From the NCBI GenBank assembly GCA_029556615.1, contig JAKQDD010000256.1, positions 1 through 64,000 on the forward strand: DNA of 64,000 bases, given 5' to 3'. This document shows positions 33,127-42,500 of the stretch, one piece after another (the first letter of the stretch is position 1; each line of letters begins with the position of its first letter). The translations under genes and the position numbers were made by a program. The notes under the pieces are model-generated. The model did not search any database and was not told the DNA's origin. It saw only the letters and a list, made by a program, of their open reading frames with translations. The stretch comes from Verrucomicrobiota bacterium (GTDB lineage Bacteria > Verrucomicrobiota > Verrucomicrobiia > Limisphaerales > J093).

Positions 33127-34946
33127 GACAGCCCACAGGCGCAGAGAACCGACCGAGGATTTCGGCACGTCAACTCGGGTGCCTGCGGTCCCTCACGCAT
33201 ACTGTCGGTTCGCTCGGCTCGCTGGTCCGGTCGATGGCTTTCGGCGGGGCGCAAGCCCGCGCGACCGATCTTTGGCCGGGCGGCGTCCGCGCCAGGTGCC
33301 GCAACGTCCTGCTGACGGTTCTGCCCTTGGTCCTGGTGGGGCTTGGCGTGAGCCTGGCACTCGGCCATGCAGGGGTCGCGCAGGAGCGCGCGCCGGTGCA
33401 TGCCGTCGTGGACTTGGGGCACCAGTTCACCTTCTACGCCGATGGGCGGTTTCACCGGCAATACCTGCCCGATCAGCCGGTGGCGATGAGTTGGGGGGCG
33501 CTCTTCCACTACGATTTCGCGAACGCCAACCTGCTCATCCTGCTGGGCTGCGATCCTCATTTGCGTTACGTGCCGGAGGACATCCACACGATCTCGGCCT
33601 TCCTCGATGAAGGCGGGGGTGTCGTGCTGCTGGGTTCGACTGCGGACGAACCGCAGAACGCCTTGGCGCGCGAATTTGGCTGCGCCTTCGGGCCGCCCGC
33701 CCAGAAGCCGCTGCGGGCTGCCTCCGCCCCGGTCGCGGGCGAGATTGCCGGCGGCGGCGACATCTTGAACCTGCAGGACACGAACCAGTGGCGCGTACTG
33801 ATGGTGGATGCCCAGGGCAAGCCGATGCTGGCCCGGCGAACCATGGGCAAAGGAACGCTGCTGGTGGGCGCCCGCGGACTGGCCGGCCAAAACCCGGATG
33901 CGAGCGACAACATCAATGCGGCTTGGTGGCAACCGCTTCTGGCGGACGTGGCCTCGGGCAAGCGGGTTGATCCGGCCCAACCGTTTCGGAGCCGGGGTTG
34001 GGGGGAGTTGGAGCACAGCGAGAGCCTGGGCCCGATCACGCTGCGTTACAGCAGCTACCTCAAGCCCTATGCCAAGTCCATGGCGGACATCCACGCGCGT
34101 TGCCGGCCCGTGATCGAGCGACGCATGGGGGTCCCGCTTGCCGAGGGCATGGCGTCCGAGATCGTGCTGCTGGCGACGGGCGGCGGCGGCTTCTCCTCCG
34201 GTCGGACCCTTGGTTTGGCCGTGTTCTGGGGCGGCTTTCCGGACCGCGAGGACAGCATGATCGAGTTCATCACGCACGAATCGGTTCATTCCTGGGTCCT
34301 GCCGTTCGCCGAGGTCTGGAATGAGCCCATCGCCACGTACGTCGGCAATCTGGTCATGATCGACATGGGGCACGAGGCCGAGGCCCGACGGCGCATCCGG
34401 GACACGATCGCGCGGGCGAGCCGACTCGATCCGACCATGACGCTCTATGATCTAGAGGGCAAAGGCCGAGCCGGCGCCCGGTCCTTGGGCAGGGGCGAGG
34501 CCAACGACATCCATTGGGGCAAGACCTTCTGGGTCTTTGAACAGCTGCGCCAGGACAACCCGGATGTCATCGCGCGTTACTTCCAAGCCAAACGCCGGTT
34601 GGCAGGACCAGACCAGCTCAAGCAGTACGATGTCCATGCCACGGTGGGGGTGCTGAGCGTCGCCTTGGAACGGGACCTTTTCCCCTGGTTCAACGCACAC
34701 GGTATTGAGGCGGACCCGGGCAAGTCGTCGATCGCGCCGGTCGCCGAGGCGCCGGCGTTGAGGCCACGCGGTCATGTCTTCTTTCAGGCTGATTTTGAAG
34801 GGACCGACGCGCTGCACGGGTGGGCGGGCAGCGGCAAACTCGAATGTGGTCTACAGCGTTCACATGTACCTGCCGCACGCCTTCACCCACCAGGGGGTGT
34901 ATGGCTCCGGCCCCGGCTGGCGGTACCCGGGCGTGATCGAGGGTAG
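33123..34946 (+). CDS. Secreted zinc metallopeptidase, 3' end replaced
   Basis: 607 codons from the ATG at 33123. A hydrophobic export segment (LLTVLPLVLVGLGVSLALG) is near residues 60-80. The middle has NLLILLGCDPHLRYVPED-type strands, then MIEFITHESVHSWVLPFAEV with the zinc motif HESVH and a following NEPIATY Glu, as in gluzincin peptidases. Near the end FFQADFEGTDALHGWAGSG opens a lectin-like (LamG) module that is cut short at about 34.84 kb; the remaining 30 or so codons are antisense-like filler leading into a GH5 fragment. The peptidase part looks complete. Substrate unknown. Confidence 0.65.
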   Translation: MRQPTGAENRPRISARQLGCLRSLTHTVGSLGSLVRSMAFGGAQARATDLWPGGVRARCRNVLLTVLPLVLVGLGVSLALGHAGVAQERAPVHAVVDLGHQFTFYADGRFHRQYLPDQPVAMSWGALFHYDFANANLLILLGCDPHLRYVPEDIHTISAFLDEGGGVVLLGSTADEPQNALAREFGCAFGPPAQKPLRAASAPVAGEIAGGGDILNLQDTNQWRVLMVDAQGKPMLARRTMGKGTLLVGARGLAGQNPDASDNINAAWWQPLLADVASGKRVDPAQPFRSRGWGELEHSESLGPITLRYSSYLKPYAKSMADIHARCRPVIERRMGVPLAEGMASEIVLLATGGGGFSSGRTLGLAVFWGGFPDREDSMIEFITHESVHSWVLPFAEVWNEPIATYVGNLVMIDMGHEAEARRRIRDTIARASRLDPTMTLYDLEGKGRAGARSLGRGEANDIHWGKTFWVFEQLRQDNPDVIARYFQAKRRLAGPDQLKQYDVHATVGVLSVALERDLFPWFNAHGIEADPGKSSIAPVAEAPALRPRGHVFFQADFEGTDALHGWAGSGKLECGLQRSHVPAARLHPPGGVWLRPRLAVPGRDRG

Positions 34947-35262
34947 GAACTGGGACAAGGCGGCACTGGAGGCGGCGCTGAAACCGGTGATCGAGTTCCA
35001 GCGGGCTTACGGCGTGCACATTTGCATCGGGGAGTTCAGCGCCATTCGGTGGGCACCCGACGAGAGCGCCTATCGCTACCTCAAGGACCTGATCGAGATT
35101 TTCGAGGCACACGGTTGGGACTGGAGCTACCACGCCTTTCGGGAATGGAGCGGCTGGAGCGTCGAGCACGGCTCGGATCGCAGCAATACCAAGCCGAGCG
35201 CTGAGCCCACGAACCGCCAGCGTCTGTTGCAGCAGTGGTTTAGCCAGAATCGGAAGCCATGA
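34845..35262 (+). pseudogene. GH5 cellulase-type 3' fragment
   Basis: From NVVYSVHMYLPHAFTHQGVY through VIEGRNWDKAALEAALKPVI, GVHICIGEFSAIRWAPDESA and WDWSYHAFREWSGWSVEH, this is the C-terminal third of a glycoside hydrolase family 5 enzyme, including the nucleophile Glu in GEFS. The first two thirds, with the acid/base Glu, are missing. It is joined to the metallopeptidase's LamG start in another frame, so a deletion fused two secreted-protein genes. Confidence 0.75.
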
Positions 35263-35301
35263 AGGCTCAAGTCGCGTTGGTCATGCTTGAAAGGGGACAC
35301 G

Positions 35302-35879
35302 ATGAAACAACGAAAACTGGGAAAAGACGGTCCGCTGGTCTCGGCCCTTGGGTTGGGCTGCATGGGGATGTCGGAGTTCTATGGCCCTCGCGATGAGCAG
35401 GAATCCATCGCCACCATCCACCGCGCCCTCGACTTGGGGATCAACTTCTTCGACACGGCCGACATGTACGGCTGCGCCGGCGTTACGTGGACGAGATTCT
35501 GCCGCTAGCCTGCCGGCACGGGGTGGGCACCGTGTGCTTCAAGACCTTCGGGGCCGGCAAGCTGCTCGGCGACACCACCGGCTACAACCAACCACTGCAC
35601 CCGCGCCCAAGGGGCAAGTTCAGCTCGGGCGGCCAGCCCCCGGGGGAGGAGCCGCAACTCCCGCGTTTGAGCGTCGCGGACTGCCTGCACTACACGCTGA
35701 CGCTGGACCCGGACGTGGCGCTGCTGGGGATGAGCTTCCCGAACGAGCAGGACACCGTTCTCGAGGCATTCCGGAGATTCCGTCCACTGACCGCCGGGCA
35801 GATGGACGACATCCGTCGCCGTGCAGTGAAGGCGGTGGAAGGCAAGGGCGCGTGTTGGTGGAACCCCGTAGCCGCATGA
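35302..35879 (+). pseudogene. Chimeric aldo/keto reductase remnant
   Basis: The first 57 codons (MKQRKLGKDGPLVSALGLGC then FYGPRDEQESIATIHRALDL, FDTADMYG) are a normal aldo/keto reductase start with the early cofactor-binding region and catalytic Asp/Tyr. At about 35.47 kb the frame changes and a different C-terminal part follows (LPLACRHGVGTVCFKTFGAG, DCLHYTLTLDPDVALLGMSF), typical of a second reductase subfamily. The centre of both enzymes, with the catalytic Lys and His, is lost. Confidence 0.7.
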
Positions 35880-35892
35880 ATTGAGCGTTCCT

Positions 35893-36825
35893 ATGACTGC
35901 CCGACTTGTGCTCGGCCTTGTGCTGGCGGCGACGACCGCTGGCGCGGCCACCTTCCACTGCGATCCGATCCACGGCAGCCCGGAGGGGGACGGCAGCCGT
36001 GCACGGCCGTGGCGGACCGTCGAGGAAGTCCTGCAAGCCCGAGGGATCCAACTCCGGGATCGAGCGGGCAAACCGGCCAATCCGGAAGCGCCGGTCAAGC
36101 CGGGCCACACCGTCCTGCTCCACTCCGGCTACAGTGGGCTGGGCGCGCTGCGGCATGAGCGGCAAGCGCGGAATCTGTTTGTGCCGGCCTATGCGGGTTT
36201 AAATCTCGAACATATCCTCGATGGGACGCAGCAGGAGCGGGCGGTCCTGTTTGAGCCGCGGAACGCGCCGATGGAATTGCGGGTGATCGATGAGCGCACG
36301 GCCGAGCTCTGCCAGCCACCGACGCCGCACTATCGGGTGGAGAGTTGCCAGCGTTTCCAGTTGTTCGAGAATGGGCTGATCCAGTTGACCTTCGAGTGCA
36401 TTCCGCGGAGTCCGACTTGGCAGCACGGCTACCTCCACCTCTTCCGCCCGCGTGACGAGGTCCGCTTCGAGGTAGGGCAGGTGCGTGCAACCCCAACCGC
36501 TGGGTGTCAACCCGCCCGCGCTCCGGCCGTAGATCGTGTCCAAATGCCCCGCTCTCAGCACGCCTTCCTGCGGTTTGCCCGGCACCTCGGGACAGGTAAT
36601 TGTCGAGGACCGCGCGCGACACCTGGCCGTCAAAACGATAACTGCGCTCCGCCGCCCCCGCGCTTTTCGCCAGCGCCAAGATCACGATCAGGAGGGTGAT
36701 GGGTCTCGCCCGCGGTTTCTTGGGGCAAGGCCGGGCTGACGTCGAACACGCAGTCGAAAGTCCTCCTGGCGCTGAACCACGCTACCGGAAAGAGCTACTC
36801 CCTCGCCGATCTGTTCAATTACTGA
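35893..36825 (+). pseudogene. Mosaic of at least four gene fragments
   Basis: The ATG at 35893 opens a secreted protein (LVLGLVLAATTAGAATFHCD, then GSPEGDGSRARPWRTVEEVL), like the start of a right-handed beta-helix protein. Near 36.13 kb it changes to a different protein-like segment (RNLFVPAYAGLNLEHILDGT to YLHLFRPRDEVRFE). From 36.48 to 36.69 kb the coding sense lies on the minus strand (SYRFDGQVSRAVLDNYLSR). Finally 36.72-36.83 kb encodes a plus-strand tail, KVLLALNHATGKSYSLADLF, to a TGA. None of the pieces is a whole gene. Confidence 0.6.
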
Positions 36826-36827
36826 GG

Positions 36828-37049
36828 TCACGCCTCAGGGTTGCGAACGCTCATGAAGCACGTGGACTCCTCCTCCCGGTTGTCTACCCGCAGAACGCGT
36901 CGGTAACCGCGGACCGCCGCTTGAAGAGTGAGCGCGGCGCCCAGCATCACGAGAACGGCGGCAGGGAGGATCGCTTTCACGCCGCGGAGAATTGCACCAT
37001 CGCCAAGAGGATTCTCATTGGATGCAACCTCCAGGAGCGGCCCATCCAA
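36828..37049 (-). CDS. Possible small membrane protein fragment
   Basis: A 73-codon frame with one clear hydrophobic segment (AILPAAVLVMLGAALTLQAA) followed by a charged tail. It may be the start of a secreted or membrane protein whose remainder was lost, in line with the surrounding fragments. No family recognised. Confidence 0.3.
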   Translation of the reverse strand: MDGPLLEVASNENPLGDGAILRGVKAILPAAVLVMLGAALTLQAAVRGYRRVLRVDNREEESTCFMSVRNPEA

Positions 37050-37277
37050 ATGGCATCCTCAGACACAGCAAACCCAGGGAGTTTCGTCCGCGGTGAGCCG
37101 CCATTCCCCGTGATCAGGTGGCTTCTCCCGCAGGGCCGATTGTATACTGTATGCCCGGAATTGAGCCTCCAAGGGTCCATGTGGTTCCGCGGCTGCGCGA
37201 CGGCAAGACGCTCGGAATCAACGATTTGTCCTTGTTGGTTTCGGTCGGTCCAAATGGGTGGAAGCCGTCATGATAGA

Positions 37278-37323
37278 ACTTCGGATCAGCAGGTTGCAGG
37301 TTCAAGTCCTGCCGGACGCGCCA
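37278..37323 (+). repeat. Attachment site copy 3 (tRNA-Arg 3' fragment, one mismatch)
   Basis: Forty-six bases matching 755-800 with a single A-to-C change. The next 56 bases match the flank of copy 2 (26679-26734) with three mismatches. It marks the right limit of island B. Confidence 0.85.
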
Positions 37324-37418
37324 CATTACCAAGCACTGGCGCAACCGCAAGCCGCTGGCCTACAGCCGGTTCGCCCCGGAACCGTGGCACGCGTCTGCCG
37401 GCCGAAGGCTCCAGCAGC

Positions 37419-37838
37419 TCATGACTTGCCCAAGGCGGTCGGGACCACGAAGGCGCCGGGAATCCCTGCGTCGAGGGTCGCCAGCTCGGCTCCGCTCGCC
37501 CTCGCCAGAGCCAGAAGGTGCGCGTCCGTGGTCTGGCCTGCGCTCCGACACCACGCCGGCCAGACCGTCGCCGCCTGGTCGTCGGAGAGAAACTGGTGCA
37601 CCGTTCCCAGACTGGCCAGCATCCCAGCCAGCGCCTCTCCGGCATCCGCAGGTGTGATCTGGCCGCCGGTGCGCTGCACCGAAATCCTCACAAAGCCGAG
37701 CTGCGGGATGGCCGAGGAAAACAGCACGGTTCCGCGGGTCCGCTTCGCCTGTCCGATCCATGCCGCGGCCCGTGCATGCTCCGCATGATCGCTCCAGCCC
37801 CAGGCGACGAGGAGGTTGACGTCGAGCAGATACCTCAT
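37419..37838 (-). CDS. vapC: VapC-like PIN-domain toxin
   Basis: 139 residues from the ATG at 37836-37838 (MRYLLDVNLLVAWGWSDHAE), which overlaps the antitoxin stop and is preferred to an upstream in-frame start. PIN signatures: early LLDVNLLVA Asp, an Ile/Leu-rich centre, and AGQTTDAHLLALARASGAEL with TLD near the end carrying the later acidic residues. PIN toxins cleave RNA, often tRNA or rRNA. The gene lies just outside the last tRNA fragment and pairs with the upstream RHH-type antitoxin. Confidence 0.87.
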   Translation of the reverse strand: MRYLLDVNLLVAWGWSDHAEHARAAAWIGQAKRTRGTVLFSSAIPQLGFVRISVQRTGGQITPADAGEALAGMLASLGTVHQFLSDDQAATVWPAWCRSAGQTTDAHLLALARASGAELATLDAGIPGAFVVPTALGKS

Positions 37839-38077
37839 GGGAAGTCGGCGAGCATTCCGCGCACGCTCTCCGTGGTCAGCGGCGCAAGCTGGGGCGCGGC
37901 GGCAAAGATCAGCGCGCCCGTGTACTCGCACCGAACGCGCTCAAGGGGCTGCACCCTCTCGGGTCGGGTCTGCGCCCGCCGACGAAGGTACTCCGAGACC
38001 GACACGTGTTGGCGCCGTGCCAGCATCCGAATGCGCCGGGCCTCCTCGGCGGTCACTTTGAATGTGAGCGTTGGCAT
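37835..38077 (-). CDS. vapB: VapB-like antitoxin (ribbon-helix-helix type)
   Basis: An 80-residue protein. MPTLTFKVTAEEARRIRMLA, then RRQHVSVSEYLRRRA, is a ribbon-helix-helix DNA-binding N-terminus; the C-terminal half (RCEYTGALIFAAAPQLAPLT) would wrap the toxin. The four-base overlap with vapC couples their translation. A perfect 17-base palindrome begins two bases before the ATG, a likely operator for the antitoxin itself. Confidence 0.82.
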   Translation of the reverse strand: MPTLTFKVTAEEARRIRMLARRQHVSVSEYLRRRAQTRPERVQPLERVRCEYTGALIFAAAPQLAPLTTESVRGMLADFP

Positions 38078-38078
38078 C

Positions 38079-38095
38079 GGTATTACTGTAATACC
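38079..38095. promoter_or_regulatory. VapBC operator palindrome
   Basis: GGTATTAC-T-GTAATACC, perfect 8-base arms, two bases upstream of the vapB start codon. Its AT-rich core could double as the -10 region, which would put transcription start at or near the ATG, leaving no room for a ribosome binding site. Confidence 0.65.
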
Positions 38096-38110
38096 ATGGC
38101 CGGAGTCCGG

Positions 38111-39295
38111 TCAATGCGCAACTCGCGCCGGGCGCTCGCGGCCCGAACCGCACCGCACGCCCTCAGACGGATAATCCTGCGCCCACCTTTTCAGAACCAC
38201 CCGCCGCAACCGACCGCCGTTGCCAGACATCTCGGCGCCCGAGAGGGCCGGATGAGGGCGTACCGTTGCGATCGGAGAAGCGAATCCTATCGATGCAAGA
38301 AGAGATCGTCTCCAGAACTGCCTGGCCACTCCTTTGAGCGTGAGCGTGCCCGTCACGTCGGCCGTTGTGCTGTCGCCCGTGGTCTTCACGTTGCTGAGCG
38401 AGGCGGCCTCGAACGTGATTTCCCGGTGCTTCGCCACGTCAAGCCACTGCTCGCTGTGCAGGTGCTGCTTCATCATCGGATTGGGCACGTGCAGCGAGGC
38501 GGCGGCGACAACGATCTTCCCCTGCGTAGCCGCCGGGGCTGCCGGGTCAAACGTCACGCTGCCGCTGATACCGTTGGCACTGCCGGTGATCGCTTCGAGC
38601 GGCGCGTCGAGCTTGAACACCGGGTTGTTCACGCCTTTGGGGTCTTTGAAATCGAAGCTCTGGGAGGCAGCCAAGGCGGAGCCGGCGAGCGCGGTGAGGG
38701 TCAGCATTCCGGCTGCTTCGGTGCTCGCGGCGTCGCCGGTCGTCAGCGGCGCACCGTTGACCGTCAGAGCCCCTTTGGCAACGTGCAGCCATGCGCCCCG
38801 TCCCGGCCTCAGTGGGTGTGTCACCGTCTGACCCGGACGGAGCCGCACGCGGTAGACGTCAGCGTCTTGATGAATCCTGGCTGAGCCGTCGCGCCCGTTG
38901 CCCATGCTCTCCTTGTGCTCCAGCGTGCCTTCCAGCACGTAGCTGAAGATCTCCATGTCGCGGTGGGGATGGGTGCCGAAGCCCATGCCCGGCGCCACCC
39001 GGTCGTCGCTGATGACGCGCAGAGAGCGGAAGCCCATGTGCGCCGGATCGTAGTAGTCCCCGAAGGAGAAGGTGTGACGCGAGTTCAGCCAGCCGTGGTC
39101 GGCGTGGCCCCGTTCGTGGGGCCGTCGGATGTTCAGTTCCGTCGCCGTCGCCAGGCCGCCGGTCCCGCGTGAGGCGAAGCCCGTGGTCGGACTCCCCTTC
39201 ACCGGCCACGGCCTCCCCCGCTTACGCGGCGCGATGATCAGTCCCGATATCGACGCCGCCGGGTTGCGGGTTCTCGGTCGGGACTGGAACGCCAA
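38111..39295 (-). pseudogene. Chimeric frame: pirin fused to YceI fragment
   Basis: One open frame of 394 codons joins pieces of different genes. From about 39.14 kb leftward it encodes a pirin start (RRPHERGHADHGWLNSRHTF, FGDYYDPAHMGFRSLRVISD, HPHRDMEIFSYVLEG) and part of the second cupin (VRLRPGQTVTHPLRPGRGAW). After GDAASTEAAG it becomes a YceI-type protein with its signal peptide (MLTLTALAGSALAASQSFDF) and core (PMMKQHLHSEQWLDVAKHRE). YceI is then cut after LTLKGVARQFW. Pirin's metal-binding His residues are present but its last strand and natural start are not. Whether the fused product is made is unknown. Confidence 0.65.
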
Positions 39296-39450
39296 CCTGA
39301 TTCGCTGGCAACTGATCCGGCGCGGTCGCGGGCTTGGCGGCAGCGCGGGGGTTGGCTAGAGTCCTCGAATGGTGAAACATGTGGTCAACAGGTCAAGTTG
39401 GGTCCCTGCGGTTCCAAACCCGCCCCCCCCTGCCTTCGAGGACTCTCCAT

Positions 39451-39538
39451 TAGCGAGGCGCGGAAGAGAGGGTGGGCAAGCACAGCAGGGTCTTCATGGG
39501 CCCGGGGACTCGACTGGGTCTGGGGCGGCGCCTCGCTA
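39451..39538 (+). repeat. 88-base element with 11-base terminal inverted repeats, copy 1
   Basis: Ends are TAGCGAGGCGC (39451-39461) and GCGCCTCGCTA (39528-39538). A second copy of the same 88-base length lies inverted at 50664-50751. Similarity continues for about 80 bases beyond the outer end of each copy. It stops 10 bases before the start of the RecQ-fusion gene. Confidence 0.7.
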
Positions 39539-39548
39539 GGCTGGATGC

Positions 39549-42500
39549 ATGTTCGCCGCAGGGCATCAGTCGACGCTCCTGGCGCGTGCGCTCCTCCTGG
39601 ACCTGGAAGTCACGCCGACCGGCCGGATCCGCGAGTGGGGCGCGGTCTTGGGGGATCGGACACTGAAGCGTTCGGGTGACGCGGCGGCGGTCGCGCAAGA
39701 CCCGGCGTTGCGGGCGTTGGCGGCGGATGCGGTGTGCGTGCTGGGGCACAACCTGGTCCGGCACGACCTTCGCATCCTGCGCGAGCAACGCCCCGGACAT
39801 TGCCTTCTGCAGCTCCCGGTCGTGGACACGTTGGTGTTGTCGCCGATTGCGTTCCCGGAGAATCCGTATCACCGGCTGGTGAAGGACTACAAGCTGGTGC
39901 GGGAGAGTGTGAGCGATCCGGTGGCGGACGCGCGTCTGGCGGCGGTGCTGTTCCGGGACGAGTGGGATGCGTTGGCGGGGCTGCGTCGAACCGAACCGGG
40001 ATTGTGGGCGCTGCTGCGGTTCTTGCTGGGGGAGCCGTCGGAGCCGGGAGACCGGTTGGCCGCGGGTTTGGAGGCGGTGTTCAGCGAGATCGGCCGGGGG
40101 GAACGGCGGCTCAGCCGGGAGGACGCGGCGGCGTGGTGCCGGGAGCACGTGCGTCGGTACGGTTGCGCCGAGGCCTCGATCGACGACGCGCTGTGGCGGA
40201 GCGCATCGGGGCGCCACGCGCTGGCGTACGCGGCGAGCTGGCTGCGTGTGGCGGGGTCGAATTCGGTCCTGCCGCCGTGGGTGCGCATGGAACATCCCGC
40301 AGTGGGCGAGTTGATCCGACGGTGGCGGGAGGAGCCGTGCGCTGCCGCGGCGTGCGCCTACTGCCGGCGCGTGCACAACGCGCCGGAGCAGCTCCGCGTG
40401 TTCTTCGGGTTCGACGGGTTCCGGCCGTTGCCGGCGAGCGGGTCGGGGGGGAGTCTGCAGCGGGACATTGTGGAAGCGGGGATGCGCGGGGAATCGCTGC
40501 TGGCCTTACTGCCCACGGGGGGCGGCAAGTCGTTGTGTTACCAGTTGCCGGCTCTGGTGCGGCATCATCGCCGGGGCGTGCTGACGGTGGTAATCTCGCC
40601 ATTGCAGGCGCTGATGAAGGACCAGGTGGACGGCCTGGTGCGCCGGACGGGGACGCCGCACGCGGCGGCGTTGTACGGGCTGTTGACGCCGCCGGAGCGG
40701 GGCGACGTGCTGCGGCGGATCCGGCTGGGCGATGTGGCGTTGTTGTACGTGTCGCCGGAGCAGTTCCGGAACCGGTCGTTCCGGGAAGCGATCGCGCACC
40801 GGGAGATCGGCTGCTGGGTGTTCGACGAGGCGCACTGCCTGTCGAAGTGGGGGCATGATTTCCGTCCGGACTACCTGTACGCAGGACGGTTCATCCGGGA
40901 GTTCTCGGCGGGCCAGGGCGTGCCGGTGGCGCCGATCGCCTGCTTCACCGCCACCGCGAAAACCGATGTGCGCCGCGAGATCGTCGAGTTCTTCCGGACG
41001 GAAACCGACCGCGGGCTGGCGCTGTATGAAGGCGGCGTCGAGCGGGAGAACCTGCGGTTCGCAGTGCAAACGATCGGGACGCACGCGAAGCTCGAGCGGA
41101 TCCACGATCTGCTGGCGGATCGCCTCGGCTTCGAGGGTGGCGGCAGCGCGATCGTCTTCCGTTCCCGGCGGCATCTCACCGAGGAAACCGCGGCGTTTCT
41201 GTCGTCGAAAGGGTGGGCTGCGGCCCATTTCCACGCCGGATTGACGCCTGCCGAGAAGAAACGGATCCAGGACGAGTTTCTGTCGGGGTCGCTGCGCGTG
41301 ATGTGTGCCACGAACGCGTTCGGCATGGGCATCGACAAGGAGGACGTGCGGTTGGTGATCCACGCCGACACTCCGGGGTCGCTCGAGAACTACCTCCAGG
41401 AGGCGGGCCGGGCCGGCCGGGACGGCGGGCGGGCCGAGTGCGTGCTCCTGTACGACGAGTCCGATTGCGAAGAGCAATTCCGGCTGAGCGCGATGTCCGA
41501 GCTGAGCCGGCGCGACATCGCGCAGATCCTGCGGGTCCTGCGCAACCCGCGTCGCCAGCACGACGGGCGGGTGGTGATCACCACCGGCGAGATCCTGCGC
41601 GACGAGGACCTGGATGTGGAGTTCGAGGTGGAAGGGTCCATGGCCGACACGCGGGTGCGGACGGCGGTGGCGTGGCTCGAGCGTGCAGGATTTGTCCAGC
41701 GGGACGAGAATGTCACGCAGGTGTTCCAGGCGCGGCTGCTGGTCCGGACGATGGCGGAAGCGGAACAGCGGATCGGCAGGCTGGGTCTCTCGCCGGGCGA
41801 GCGGGCGCTGTGGCTGGCGGTCCTGCGGGAGATGATGAACGCGCAGCCGAGCGCGCCGATCAGCGTCGATCAGTTGGCGCAATTGCCCGAGTTCATGGGA
41901 TTCGCGTTGGGGGCCGCTCCCGCGGCGGACGGGACGGACGCCTTGCGCGAGGAACCTCCCGGGGCGGGCCGCCGGTGGAGCCCGGAGTACGTCAGCGCCA
42001 AGGTCCTGAAGGTTCTGCGGTCGATGTGCCAGGCGGACCTGCTGCAGCGCGACACGCTCTTCTCCGCGTATGTCCGGCACAAGGTGGCGAATCCATCGCG
42101 CCTGGCCCTGGAAAGGGTGTCGGCGTTGGACCGCGCGTTGATCGACCTGCTGGCCCGCGAGGAACCGGATCCGGAGGGCTGGATGCCGCTGTCGCTTCGC
42201 CGGCTCAACCAGCGGCTGACGGACGAGGGCTTCGAGTCGACGGTGGACGGGGTTCGCAGGCTGCTGCAGAGCCTCGGCGAGGACGGACGCGGGTTCGCCG
42301 GGAGCCACGGGAGCATCGAGCTCAAGTTCTTCGGCAGGGATGCCTATCGGGTCCGGGTGCGGCGTCCGTGGCAACAAACGGCCGAGCTCGCCGAGAAACG
42401 GCGGCGCGTGGCGAAGGTCGCCCTCGAGGCCATCCTCGGCAAGGTGCCCGCGGACGCTCCGGCCAGCGCGGAACGGCTGGTGCCCTTCACGCTCGAGGAA

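Larger units (their letters stand above)
26679..37323. mobile_element. Island B: decayed segment between tRNA fragments
   Basis: The segment lies between tRNA-Arg fragment 2 and fragment 3. The flank after each fragment is also shared, so island B is bounded by direct repeats of roughly 100 bases. It has no integrase of its own. Contents are an ImmA/IrrE-DUF4411 pair, an HsdR stub, a broken toxin-antitoxin pair and a run of truncated secreted-protein genes. It is probably an older insertion, or several, eroded by deletion. Confidence 0.55.
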
